Source: an uncultured SAR116 cluster alpha proteobacterium (GTDB lineage Bacteria > Pseudomonadota > Alphaproteobacteria > Puniceispirillales > Marisalimonadaceae). Taken from it: a DNA stretch of 64,000 nucleotides. The stretch spans positions 34,283 through 98,282 of the forward strand of contig CACMNV010000005.1 of the NCBI GenBank assembly GCA_902615025.1. Reading direction: 5' to 3'. Position 1 is the first letter of the stretch; the number at the start of each line of letters is the position of its first letter. The notes beneath the pieces are model-generated. The model did not search any database. It saw nothing but the letters and a program-made list of their open reading frames with translations, and was not told the DNA's origin. The position numbers and the translations under genes are program-made. Shown here one piece after another: positions 44,462-53,963 of this stretch.

Positions 44462-44778
44462 TAACTTAACCTACTTTTTTTTTCATCTAAGCCTGATATT
44501 CCTCTTCTTCTATGAAGTTCTCTCCACACATCATCAGGCTTAACATCTACAGAAATCCACATTACACATAAGTGATATAATAAATCCGCCGATTCATTTA
44601 TAATTTTCATTTTATTATTATCAAGGTATTCTAAAATAACCTCAAATGATTCTTCACCTATTTTTTTTGCTAACAAATTTTTGTTAGTCAGAAGGGAAGA
44701 TGTATATGATTTTTCTTTATCAAATTTTTTTTTCTTTAATAAATCATCAAATAATTTTTCAAGATTATAATCAGTCAA
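44461..44778 (-). CDS. hisE: phosphoribosyl-ATP pyrophosphatase
   Basis: KKIGEESFEVILEYL... ESADLLYHLCVMW; adjacent to hisF. Confidence 0.95.
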   Translation of the reverse strand: MTDYNLEKLFDDLLKKKKFDKEKSYTSSLLTNKNLLAKKIGEESFEVILEYLDNNKMKIINESADLLYHLCVMWISVDVKPDDVWRELHRRRGISGLDEKKSRLS

Positions 44779-44782
44779 ATTC

Positions 44783-45556
44783 TTACCATGTATTTCTTAC
44801 AGGAATTCTGTATTTTAACATCTCTTTTTTTACATTTTCAATAGAATAAATACCAAAATGGAAAATCGATGCTGCTAAAACTGCAGATGCATTTCCTTTG
44901 TTTAAAACATTAACCATGTCAATAGGTTTCCCTGCTCCACCGGAAGCAATTACAGGTATACTCACCTCCGTAGAAATTTTGCTAGTTAACTCAATATCAT
45001 ATCCAAGTTTTGTTCCATCAGCATTCATAGAAGTCAACAAAATTTCACCCGCACCATTTTTTTCACCTTCAATAGCCCATTCTAATGCATCTATGTCAGT
45101 TTTTGTTTTTCCTCCATGAGTTGAAACATTATAGCCAGATTTATGGTTACTTTGATCTTTATAAGCATCAATTGCTAAAACTATACATTGGCAACCAAAA
45201 CTGTCAGATGCTTCTTTAATTAAACTAGGTCTAAAAACTGCAGCTGAATTAATAGAAACTTTATCAGCTCCAGATTTTAATAAAATATTAATATCTACAT
45301 TGTTTTTTATACCACCACCAACTGTAAGAGGAATAAAACAACGTTCAGCAACTTTACTAACTATGTCAAAAAGGGTTTTTCTTCCTTCATTTGTTGCAGA
45401 AATATCTAAAAAACAAATTTCATCTGCTCCAAGATCGTTATATAACTTTGCTTGCTCTACTGGATCCCCAGCATCAATAAGATCTACAAAGTTTATACCT
45501 TTAACTGTTCGTCCATCATGAACATCTAAACATGGTATAACGCGCTTTGACAGCAT
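44783..45556 (-). CDS. hisF: imidazole glycerol phosphate synthase subunit HisF
   Basis: [41 protein letters not shown]. Confidence 0.98.
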   Translation of the reverse strand: MLSKRVIPCLDVHDGRTVKGINFVDLIDAGDPVEQAKLYNDLGADEICFLDISATNEGRKTLFDIVSKVAERCFIPLTVGGGIKNNVDINILLKSGADKVSINSAAVFRPSLIKEASDSFGCQCIVLAIDAYKDQSNHKSGYNVSTHGGKTKTDIDALEWAIEGEKNGAGEILLTSMNADGTKLGYDIELTSKISTEVSIPVIASGGAGKPIDMVNVLNKGNASAVLAASIFHFGIYSIENVKKEMLKYRIPVRNTW

Positions 45557-45558
45557 TT

Positions 45559-46296
45559 TTAATTTCCTATTAACTTTATTAAATTATTTAAATCAAATTT
45601 TTTTTCATATATTGCTTTTCCTATAATAACCCCAGAAATACCAATATCTCTTAAATCATGTAAAGCTTTCACATTATTTATATTTGAAATTCCACCAGAC
45701 GCAATAATTGGAATTTCTATTGATTTCGCAAACTTTTTAGTCTGTGATATATTTACACCTTTTAAAGTGCCATCTTTGGATATGTCAGTATAGATAACTT
45801 TATCAAAATATTTTGCATCTATATGATTAACATATTTAATCGGATCAATTTCGAGTAATTTTGTCCATCCATTAACAGCTATTTTTTTATTTTTAATATC
45901 TAATCCTAAAGCTAATTTTTTACTAAAAAAGTTACTAAGATTATTTATTAAATCTGGATTTTTAAAAGCAAAAGTTCCTAAAACTATTCTTGAAACACCA
46001 GCGTCAATCCAAAATTTAATATCTTCTACAGATCTTATTCCTCCACCTAATTGAATCTTAATATTACTCTTGGTTTTCTTAAGAATTTTTAAAATAACTT
46101 GCTTGTTATCATATTTTCCAAATGCAGCGTTTAAATCAACTATATGAATCCATTTAAAACCATTATTTGAAAAAAATTTAACTTGCTTAATCGGATCATC
46201 TTCATAAATGGTCATTTTGTTTTCTTTACCATGAACTAACCTTACACAATTTCCATCTTTTAAATCCACAGCTGGATATATTTGAAAATTAGTCAT
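45559..46296 (-). CDS. hisA: ProFAR isomerase HisA
   Basis: IYPAVDLKDGNCVRLVHG, LGGGIRSVEDI, ASGGISN. Confidence 0.97.
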   Translation of the reverse strand: MTNFQIYPAVDLKDGNCVRLVHGKENKMTIYEDDPIKQVKFFSNNGFKWIHIVDLNAAFGKYDNKQVILKILKKTKSNIKIQLGGGIRSVEDIKFWIDAGVSRIVLGTFAFKNPDLINNLSNFFSKKLALGLDIKNKKIAVNGWTKLLEIDPIKYVNHIDAKYFDKVIYTDISKDGTLKGVNISQTKKFAKSIEIPIIASGGISNINNVKALHDLRDIGISGVIIGKAIYEKKFDLNNLIKLIGN

Positions 46297-46862
46297 TTTT
46301 TTAATAAGTCTTTATAAAAATAATACCCAGAATAATATTTATTACCAATTAATACAGATTTAGGGTTTTCACCACTTTTCTTAAAACCAGCTTGATAATA
46401 TATCTGTATAGCTCTTTTTTGTGTTTCTCTTACTTCTAAGGTGATTATTGTAAATTTATTTTTTTTTGCTTCTTTTTCTACTTCTTGAATTAGCATTCTT
46501 GCCAAACCATAACCTCTTGCCCAAGATGCTATAAAGAATGTAGTCAAGTTACATAAATGAGATTGGGCCTCATTACTACGTGCGGGCTTTATAAGTTGGA
46601 TGGAACCACATATAACATTATCAATTTTTCCAACTATTAGTAATCTCTCTGGTACTAACAATACACCTTTCCAATAATCAACCAATTTTTTTCTTTGAGG
46701 AGGATTTATCCATCCAAAACCTCCATCTACTAATATAGCATCTTCTGTAGCATCACATAACTCCTCAATATCTGCGTTATTAAGTGCAGAAATAAACTTT
46801 GCTTCTATCTTAGGTTTTGGTAATTTTAATTCAAAATCATTCATAAACTTAATTTTAACCAA
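46293..46862 (-). CDS. GNAT-family N-acetyltransferase inside the his operon
   Basis: LTTFFIASWARGYGLARMLIQEVEKEA GNAT acetyl-CoA motif; EVRETQKRAIQIYYQAGF; overlaps hisA and hisH ends. A likely start is the internal MNDFELKL. Confidence 0.88.
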   Translation of the reverse strand: MVKIKFMNDFELKLPKPKIEAKFISALNNADIEELCDATEDAILVDGGFGWINPPQRKKLVDYWKGVLLVPERLLIVGKIDNVICGSIQLIKPARSNEAQSHLCNLTTFFIASWARGYGLARMLIQEVEKEAKKNKFTIITLEVRETQKRAIQIYYQAGFKKSGENPKSVLIGNKYYSGYYFYKDLLKK

Positions 46863-47491
46863 TTATGTAAAATTTTTAATCCTGATCTTCCGCTTTTTTC
46901 AGGATGAAATTGAAACCCAAAAATATTATCTTGATTAACTATAGCAGGAATATTTATTCCATGTTGAGTATTACAAATTATATTTTTCTTATGTTTTATA
47001 TCAAAAAAATATGAATGTACAAAATAAAATTGATCATTTGCTGTTATATCATTAAATAAATTATTTCTTTTATAAATACTTAAACTATTCCAACCCATAT
47101 GAGGTATTTTTAAGTTTTGTGTACTATTTAAAAAGTTTTTTATCGGTTTTACATCCCCATTTATCCAAGATAATCCTCTAGTTTTTTGATTTTCATAGCC
47201 ATAATCTGCTAATATCTGCATGCCTACACATATACCTAAAAATGGTTTTTTTTTTGTAATTACTTGTTCCTTTAAAGTTTCTACAAGATCTTTAATTTTT
47301 CTAATTCTATTCATACATTGATCAAATGATCCAACACCTGGTAAAATTATTTTATCAGCTTTTTCAATTTCTGATAAATTTCTACTCACCTTCACTTCAG
47401 AAAATTTATTAATATTATGAAGAGTTCTCTTTATAGAATTATACACAGATTTTATGTTCCCGGAACCATAGTCGATGATAAGAACAAACAT
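46841..47491 (-). CDS. hisH: imidazole glycerol phosphate synthase subunit HisH
   Basis: IIDYGSGNIKSVYNS, FLGICVGMQIL nucleophile Cys motif, FQFHPEKSG. Confidence 0.98.
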   Translation of the reverse strand: MFVLIIDYGSGNIKSVYNSIKRTLHNINKFSEVKVSRNLSEIEKADKIILPGVGSFDQCMNRIRKIKDLVETLKEQVITKKKPFLGICVGMQILADYGYENQKTRGLSWINGDVKPIKNFLNSTQNLKIPHMGWNSLSIYKRNNLFNDITANDQFYFVHSYFFDIKHKKNIICNTQHGINIPAIVNQDNIFGFQFHPEKSGRSGLKILHNWLKLSL

Positions 47492-47499
47492 TAAATTTT

Positions 47500-48096
47500 T
47501 TAAATAACTCCCTTTGTTGAAGGAATAATATCACTGTTTCTATTCATTATAGTAAGGCTCTTTCTTAAACAAACCGACAAAACTTTAAAACACGATTCTA
47601 TAATATGATGAGCGTTACTTCCATAATTATTTTCAATATGGATTGTCATTTTGGCAGATTGAGCAAAAGCACGAAAAAATTCTTGAAAAATTTCTGAATC
47701 AACCCCTCCAATTTTTTCATTTGGTAAAATAACTCTCCACTCTAACCAAGGTCTACCAGAAACGTCAACGGAACAACTAGTTAAAGTTTCATCCATAGGT
47801 AATGATAATGAAGCAAAACGATTAATACCTGCTTTATTTAGTATTGCATTATTTACAGCTTCTCCAATACACCACCCTAAATCTTCGATGGTATGATGCG
47901 CATCTATCTCAACATCACCAGAACACTTAATAACTAAATCAATATAACTATGTTTTGAAATTTGTTCTAACATATGATTCATAAATGGAATTGGTGTACT
48001 AATGTTGCTTAGACCTTTTCCATCTATATTTACTTTACAAAAGATTTCAGTTTCAGAAGTTTTTCTAAAATTTTCAGATTTTCTTTCTTTTTTCAT
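47500..48096 (-). CDS. hisB: imidazoleglycerol-phosphate dehydratase
   Basis: GLSNISTPIPFMNHMLEQISKHS, DAHHTIEDLGWCIGEA, GSNAHHIIESCFK. Confidence 0.98.
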   Translation of the reverse strand: MKKERKSENFRKTSETEIFCKVNIDGKGLSNISTPIPFMNHMLEQISKHSYIDLVIKCSGDVEIDAHHTIEDLGWCIGEAVNNAILNKAGINRFASLSLPMDETLTSCSVDVSGRPWLEWRVILPNEKIGGVDSEIFQEFFRAFAQSAKMTIHIENNYGSNAHHIIESCFKVLSVCLRKSLTIMNRNSDIIPSTKGVI

Positions 48097-48581
48097 AATT
48101 TATATTTATATCTATTTTTTAATTGAACAAATAAAGCACCTTCTCCCCCTTTATTATGTGGCATAGTTTCAAAACCAACAACATATTTAGATAAATCTTC
48201 ACTTTTAAGCCACAATGGAGTTTTTAATTTTAATTTACCTTTACTATTTGGTCCCTTTCCTGTAACAATTATGATACTTTTAAAGTTACTGAAATAACAA
48301 TCCTTAATAAAATTTTTAATTATTTCATGCGCCTGAACTTCTGTTTTTCCATGAAGATCAATTATGGCATCAACAATTGATCTATTACTTTTAATCTGTT
48401 TTTTTATTTTACTATCTAATGTAAAAGTAACATTCGGTTTTAAAACTTTATTGATTCCTGAAATAGTACTTGAATTAATTTTTTTGTTTTTAGCAATTTT
48501 TTTTGTAGTATTTAAATTTGATGTGTAAAAGTTCCATATTTTTTTATCTTTATCTGATAAATTATGCATCACTAGTTTCAA
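48093..48581 (-). CDS. Smr-domain protein
   Basis: IDLHGKTEVQAHEIIKNFI ... IVTGKGPNSKGKLK Smr signature. Confidence 0.93.
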   Translation of the reverse strand: MKLVMHNLSDKDKKIWNFYTSNLNTTKKIAKNKKINSSTISGINKVLKPNVTFTLDSKIKKQIKSNRSIVDAIIDLHGKTEVQAHEIIKNFIKDCYFSNFKSIIIVTGKGPNSKGKLKLKTPLWLKSEDLSKYVVGFETMPHNKGGEGALFVQLKNRYKYKL

Positions 48582-49197
48582 CTAGTATCCAATTAACATC
48601 TTTAGATTGAATTTCTTTTTCAAATGTCCATAAATCTTTTACTAAAATGCTCTTGTTTTGATCACCATCAATAATCTTCCCTTTTTTATCTTCAAGAACC
48701 TTAATTTGCTCAGATTCAAATAGGACTGAGACCCTCAAAAAGTTTTTTAATTTTTTTACGTCTTCAATTTTAATAGAAACCATTTTTATTATGTCTATTT
48801 TTAAGATTTCTTCTTCAAGAAGACGTTCATCAATTACAACCTGAAAGTTTTTAATTAATTTATCATCAATATACATTTCTATGTTTTTCAAATCACCTCT
48901 TACAAAACAGTTTATAACCATTTCGAAAAAATTTTGCGCTCCTTTCAAAAATTCTTTCTCGTTGAAAGTTGGATCAGCTTCGTATATTGAATCTTTTTTA
49001 GATCTAATTTCATTAATATCTGATGTTTTGTTTTCTAATTTAACTACATTAGTAAAATTTTTTTTACCAATATCAATTTTATTATTTTGTTCATTGCCAT
49101 CAGAATTTTGGCCTAAAATACTTTTTAATCTGTAAACTAAAAATATAGCAATAATTGCAAATATTATTATATCTATAAATGGTAGAGAGAGTTGCAT
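48562..49197 (-). CDS. Tim44-like domain membrane-anchored protein
   Basis: Single N-terminal TM (FIDIIIFAIIAIFLVYRLKSILGQ) and Tim44-like region (FLKGAQNFFEMVINCFVRGDLKNIEMYI); adjacent to secB as in alphaproteobacteria. Confidence 0.9.
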   Translation of the reverse strand: MQLSLPFIDIIIFAIIAIFLVYRLKSILGQNSDGNEQNNKIDIGKKNFTNVVKLENKTSDINEIRSKKDSIYEADPTFNEKEFLKGAQNFFEMVINCFVRGDLKNIEMYIDDKLIKNFQVVIDERLLEEEILKIDIIKMVSIKIEDVKKLKNFLRVSVLFESEQIKVLEDKKGKIIDGDQNKSILVKDLWTFEKEIQSKDVNWILVETSDA

Positions 49198-49293
49198 ATT
49201 AAATACCTTGGGTGATTTTAAATTAATAATTGATATTTATCAATGTATATATGTATATTGAGATAATGTTCAATCATTTTAATAAAATTAATT

Positions 49294-49695
49294 ATGAAAA
49301 CCAGTGAAATATCTTTAATCGGCCAATACATTAAAGATTTATCTTTTGAAAATCCAATGGCTCCAAATTTACCTTCACAAAATAACAACCCAACTGTCAA
49401 TTTAGATGTAAATACTACCTATTTAGATTTAAAAAATAATACTCATGAAGTTAACTTAAAAATAAATTGCTCAGCTTCTATAGACAATGGCACATTATTC
49501 GCTATAGAACTTCAATACGCAGGATTAATTAAAACTATTATAAATAATGAAAAAGATAAAAAGAAATTAATAATTTCTGCAAGTTATCTGCTCTTTCCAT
49601 ATGCAAGAAGTATTATTAGTAATATCACTATGGAAGGTGGTTTTAAACCTTTGGTTATACAACCAATTGAATTTGAAAACATGTTTAAAAAGTAA
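49294..49695 (+). CDS. secB: protein-export chaperone SecB
   Basis: GQYIKDLSFENPMAPN, LLFPYARSIISNITMEGGFKPLVIQPIEFENMF. Confidence 0.97.
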   Translation: MKTSEISLIGQYIKDLSFENPMAPNLPSQNNNPTVNLDVNTTYLDLKNNTHEVNLKINCSASIDNGTLFAIELQYAGLIKTIINNEKDKKKLIISASYLLFPYARSIISNITMEGGFKPLVIQPIEFENMFKK

Positions 49696-50391
49696 TTATT
49701 GAATTTTTTTCCATAAAGGATCTGTCATTTGAGTTATAAAGCTTTCGTGTTGTTTTTTTTCTTGTTCAGATAGATTCATTAATTGTTCACGTGGTACAGA
49801 AAAACTTTCTTTAAAATATTTAATTTCTTTATTTTTATTAAGACCGATTAACTTATTGTCAATTAAGTTTAAGTCTTCTTGTTTTCCTGTTATTAACTTC
49901 AAATATACTTTAGATAATAGGATAGCATCTAACAAAGCTCCATGGAAATTTTGCCTAGTATTTTTTACATCCAATTTTTTGCATAAAGAATCTAAATTTA
50001 CTGTCTGTCCAGGAAATTCTTTCTTAGCTATATCTATTGTGTCAATAACAGAATTTTTAATATTGTTAAAACCGCAATCTTGTAATTCTTTATTAATAAA
50101 ATTTGTATCGAACTCTGCATTGTGAATTATTATCATATCGTCTTTAATAAAATCTAAAAATTTTTTTGCGATCTTGTTGAATGTAGGTTTTCCTATCAAA
50201 AAATCGCTAGATATTCCATGTACTTTTTGAGCAGAAATTTTTATGTTAATTTCTGGATTAATATATTCATGAAAATAGTTTTGAGTTAAAACATTATCTA
50301 TTAATTCAACAATGCCTATTTCTATTATTCTATCATAGTCAAAGTTTAAGCCTGTTGTTTCTGTATCAAGTACTAACTTTCTTTTTTTCAT
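49696..50391 (-). CDS. dnaQ: DNA polymerase III epsilon subunit
   Basis: LVLDTETTGLNFDYDRIIEIGIVEL, HNAEFDTNFI exonuclease motifs. Confidence 0.96.
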   Translation of the reverse strand: MKKRKLVLDTETTGLNFDYDRIIEIGIVELIDNVLTQNYFHEYINPEINIKISAQKVHGISSDFLIGKPTFNKIAKKFLDFIKDDMIIIHNAEFDTNFINKELQDCGFNNIKNSVIDTIDIAKKEFPGQTVNLDSLCKKLDVKNTRQNFHGALLDAILLSKVYLKLITGKQEDLNLIDNKLIGLNKNKEIKYFKESFSVPREQLMNLSEQEKKQHESFITQMTDPLWKKIQ

Positions 50392-50980
50392 TTCTTAATC
50401 TTAGTTTAAATAAAGTTTTTATTAATAGTAAAAAAACTTTTATTAGTATAATTGATCTGTTATTTGTATTAATTACATGTGGTTTATAATTCATTTTATC
50501 ACAAAAACTTAATTGCGACGCTACTATTTTTTCAAAAAGTAAATTTGAAATTTTATCTCTTTTCAAAACTCGTTCTTTTTGTGTTTTTACATTACAATGA
50601 GCTAATATAATTAAATCGTATTTTTTTTCCGATTTTGTTTCATATATCAAAGGCACATCATAAACCAATATTTTTCTATTATAATTAATGTGTTCAAATT
50701 TTTTTAATTCAATGTCCAAATAGGGATATAATAATTGTTCTAACTTTTTCTTTTCTTTTTTATTGGAGAATATAATTGTTCTTAATTTTAGCTTATCAAC
50801 ATGACTTTTTTTTACAACAGAGGGCCATATACTCTTTAATTGTTTTATAATTTCAGTTGTTCTTAAAATGTTTTTTATTTCTTTATCAGCATCAAATATT
50901 GGTACGTTAAAAAATGCAAATATATTTGCTATTGTTGTTTTTCCTGTGCCAATTGATCCTGTTATCCCTATTTTATACAT
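50366..50980 (-). CDS. coaE: dephospho-CoA kinase
   Basis: KIGITGSIGTGKTTIANIF, VPIFDADKEI, DVPLIYET. Confidence 0.95.
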   Translation of the reverse strand: MYKIGITGSIGTGKTTIANIFAFFNVPIFDADKEIKNILRTTEIIKQLKSIWPSVVKKSHVDKLKLRTIIFSNKKEKKKLEQLLYPYLDIELKKFEHINYNRKILVYDVPLIYETKSEKKYDLIILAHCNVKTQKERVLKRDKISNLLFEKIVASQLSFCDKMNYKPHVINTNNRSIILIKVFLLLIKTLFKLRLRNEKKKVST

Positions 50981-51200
50981 AATAAGCTGTGGATAGATAT
51001 ATCATTATTTAATAGTTCCCTTTTTAATTCACAACATATAAATTTTTTTTTCTGTTTATAACTTTTTCAACACATGTCTTTATTTACATTTTCTCATTCA
51101 AAACAGTTACTTGTAAAAATTATGTTTGTTGATAAATATTAATAACTATTTATAAACAAAATTATGAATACATTTACAACAAGTTTATTAATTAATAATT
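50981..51200. other. putative chromosomal replication origin (oriC)
   Basis: 220-bp AT-rich gap between divergent coaE and hemE (the hemE-linked oriC locus of alphaproteobacteria); DnaA-box-like 9-mers at 50988-50996 (TGTGGATAG), 51053-51061 (TGTTTATAA), 51064-51072 (TTTTCAACA), 51080-51088 (TTATTTACA), 51127-51135 (TGTTGATAA), 51150-51158 (TTATAAACA). Confidence 0.7.
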
Positions 51201-52214
51201 ATGATTAGTGAATTAATAAAATTAAAAAAAAGTCATATAAGACCCAAATGGTTTTTGAGACAGGCCGGGCGACATATTCCAGAGTATTTTTCTATACGAA
51301 ATAAACACAACAATTTTATTGATTTTTGTCTTAATGAAGATTCAATTGTTGATGCAACTATTCTACCTTTAAAATATTATAATATCGACGCGGCAATATT
51401 ATTTTCTGATATTTTATTATTACCTTACTTCTTAGGACAAAAAGTTACTTTTAAGGAAAATATAGGACCTGTATTAAGCAAAATAGATATAAATGAAGAG
51501 TTCATTAATAGAAAAATTGATTTAAATAACTTTATACCGATAAAAAACGCCATTTTAAAAATCAAAGAAGTGCTTCCTCCCACTAAAGATTTAATAGGGT
51601 TCTGTGGAGCACCTTGGACTTTAGCATGTTATATGTTAGATGGTGGCAGCTCAAAGGACTATGCTAAAACAAGAATTTTTTTATGGAACAATGAAGAAAT
51701 GTTTGACAAATTAATTAACAAGTTAACTAAAAGTTGTGCTGATTTTCTTGAATATCAGTATCTAGCAGGTTGTTCTGTTTTGATGATTTTCGATACATGG
51801 TCAAGTATGATTCCTGACACGTATTGGGTAAAATTTGGTATTGAACCTGTTAAATCAATAGTTGATATATTGAGAAAAAGAAATGTAAAATGTCCTATTA
51901 TTGGATTTCCATTTAAATCTGGTGAAATGCTGATCCAATATAGCTATGAGAGCCTAGTTGATGTAGTCTCAATTGATTGGAAAACAAATTTAGATTGGGC
52001 TATAAAAAATATCAATAATACTGTAATTACTCAAGGAAATTTAGATCCAGCAATACTTTCTTCTGATAATACATTAGCCATAAAAAAGGAAGTATATCGA
52101 ATATTAAGCCTGACTCAAAATAAATGTCATATTTTTAATGTTGGTCACGGTTTAACGCCTGAAGTCAAAATAAGAAATGTTAAATATGTAATTAAACTAA
52201 TAGAAGAGTATTAG
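51201..52214 (+). CDS. hemE: uroporphyrinogen decarboxylase
   Basis: RPKWFLRQAGRHIPEY, GFCGAPWTLACYMLDGGSSKDY. Confidence 0.98.
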   Translation: MISELIKLKKSHIRPKWFLRQAGRHIPEYFSIRNKHNNFIDFCLNEDSIVDATILPLKYYNIDAAILFSDILLLPYFLGQKVTFKENIGPVLSKIDINEEFINRKIDLNNFIPIKNAILKIKEVLPPTKDLIGFCGAPWTLACYMLDGGSSKDYAKTRIFLWNNEEMFDKLINKLTKSCADFLEYQYLAGCSVLMIFDTWSSMIPDTYWVKFGIEPVKSIVDILRKRNVKCPIIGFPFKSGEMLIQYSYESLVDVVSIDWKTNLDWAIKNINNTVITQGNLDPAILSSDNTLAIKKEVYRILSLTQNKCHIFNVGHGLTPEVKIRNVKYVIKLIEEY

Positions 52215-52649
52215 ATGTTGCATTTATATCTAAAGTCCTTTCATCTAATTTTCTTAATAGCATGGATGGTCTCGCTACTGTATTTACCAAGATTGTTTGT
52301 CTATCATTCAAATGTTTTCATAACAAGTTCCTCATATAACTTATTTTTATTGATGGAAAAGAGGCTGATAAAAATTATAGCGATACCTGCTATGAGTTTC
52401 ACAGCCCTTTCTGGTATTATGCTTTTAAATATTCAAGACGAATTGTTATATGAAAATTATTTTATAATAAAGATTCTAATTGTAGTATTTTGGATGATTT
52501 ATCAAGCATACTGGATCTATATCTATACAGTTCTCAAGGAAAAGAAAAACAAGAGATCACGAAATTATTATAAATTAATCAATGAAATACCAACATTTTT
52601 TATGATTATAATTATTTTACTTGTTGTGCTTAAACCTAATTTAGGTTAA
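52215..52649 (+). CDS. hemJ: protoporphyrinogen oxidase HemJ
   Basis: 144 aa, four [29 protein letters not shown] typical HemJ N-terminus; between hemE and rho. Confidence 0.93.
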   Translation: MLHLYLKSFHLIFLIAWMVSLLYLPRLFVYHSNVFITSSSYNLFLLMEKRLIKIIAIPAMSFTALSGIMLLNIQDELLYENYFIIKILIVVFWMIYQAYWIYIYTVLKEKKNKRSRNYYKLINEIPTFFMIIIILLVVLKPNLG

Positions 52650-52684
52650 AAAAGAATTCTCTCAAATATTTATTATCGAAATTT

Positions 52685-53944
52685 ATGCATTTAAATGAAT
52701 TGAAATCAAAAAATCCATCTGACTTGTTATTATATGCGGAAAGTTTAGAAGTAGAAAATGCAAGTAATCTCAGGAAACAAGACATGATGTTTGCCTGTTT
52801 AAAAAAGCTTGCTGATAACGACGTTCCAATATATGGAGAAGGCGTGTTAGAAGTTTTAGCTGATGGATTTGGCTTTTTAAGATCCGCTGATTCGAATTAT
52901 CTTGCAGGGCCAGATGATATATATGTATCGCCTAGTCAAGTGAAAAAATTTGGCTTAAGAACTGGAGATACTGTCGAAGGAGAAATTAGGTCGCCAAAAG
53001 AAGGCGAAAGATATTTTGCGTTATTAAAAACTGAATCAATAAATTTTGAAAAACCAGATAATATAAGGCAAAGAATAAATTTTGATAATTTAACACCATT
53101 ATATCCAAATGAAAAAATAAATTTTGAAACAGAGTTCAATCCAGAAAATAAAGATTATACACCACGAATTATAGACCTGATAGCACCTGTAGGTAAGGGA
53201 CAAAGAAGCCTGATTGTTGCACCACCACGAACAGGAAAAACTATGATGTTGCAATCGATTGCCAAAGCTATAACAACAAACCATCCTGAAATATATTTAT
53301 TAGTTTTATTAATAGATGAAAGACCTGAGGAAGTAACAGATATGCAAAGATCAGTCAAAGGTGAAGTTATAAGTTCAACTTTTGATGAACCAGCAACAAG
53401 ACATGTACAAGTTACTGACATGGTTATAGAAAAAGCAAAAAGGTTAGTTGAACACAAAAGAGATGTTGTGATCTTGTTAGATTCAATAACAAGGCTCGCT
53501 AGAGCATATAACACGGTCATACCGTCAAGTGGTAAAGTTTTGACTGGAGGCGTTGATGCTAATGCTCTGCAAAGACCAAAGAGATTTTTTGGGGCAGCAA
53601 GAAACATTGAAGAGGGTGGCTCTTTATCTATTATAGCAACAGCATTGGTAGAAACAGGGTCTAGAATGGATGAAGTTATTTTTGAAGAGTTTAAAGGGAC
53701 AGGTAACAGCGAGGTTATTTTAGACAGAAAGCTATCAGATAAAAGAGTTTTTCCTTCTATAGATGTAACTAAATCTGGCACTAGAAAAGAAGAATTGTTA
53801 GTTCAAAAGGATATACTATCAAAAATGTGGGTGTTGAGAAGAATTTTAATGCAGATGGGACCAGTAGATGCTATGGAATTCTTAGTAGATAAGTTGAAAC
53901 AAAGTAAATCAAACGAAGATTTCTTTAGAGCTATGAATAAATAG
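52685..53944 (+). CDS. rho: transcription termination factor Rho
   Basis: 419 aa; [48 protein letters not shown]. Confidence 0.99.
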   Translation: MHLNELKSKNPSDLLLYAESLEVENASNLRKQDMMFACLKKLADNDVPIYGEGVLEVLADGFGFLRSADSNYLAGPDDIYVSPSQVKKFGLRTGDTVEGEIRSPKEGERYFALLKTESINFEKPDNIRQRINFDNLTPLYPNEKINFETEFNPENKDYTPRIIDLIAPVGKGQRSLIVAPPRTGKTMMLQSIAKAITTNHPEIYLLVLLIDERPEEVTDMQRSVKGEVISSTFDEPATRHVQVTDMVIEKAKRLVEHKRDVVILLDSITRLARAYNTVIPSSGKVLTGGVDANALQRPKRFFGAARNIEEGGSLSIIATALVETGSRMDEVIFEEFKGTGNSEVILDRKLSDKRVFPSIDVTKSGTRKEELLVQKDILSKMWVLRRILMQMGPVDAMEFLVDKLKQSKSNEDFFRAMNK

Positions 53945-53947
53945 TGT

Positions 53948-53963
53948 AGTTTCACGTGAAACA
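53948..53963. promoter_or_regulatory. putative parS site (AGTTTCACGTGAAACA)
   Basis: 15/16 match to the canonical ParB-binding site TGTTTCACGTGAAACA; 14-bp core is a perfect palindrome; near parAB. Confidence 0.9.

Noticed and set aside
49218-49400. 60-aa minus-strand ORF overlapping secB start
   Set aside because: Overlaps the secB 5' region antisense; no recognised motif.
53155-53781. 208-aa minus-strand ORF opposite rho
   Set aside because: Fully antisense to the well-supported rho gene; composition mirrors rho codons and shows no recognisable domain.
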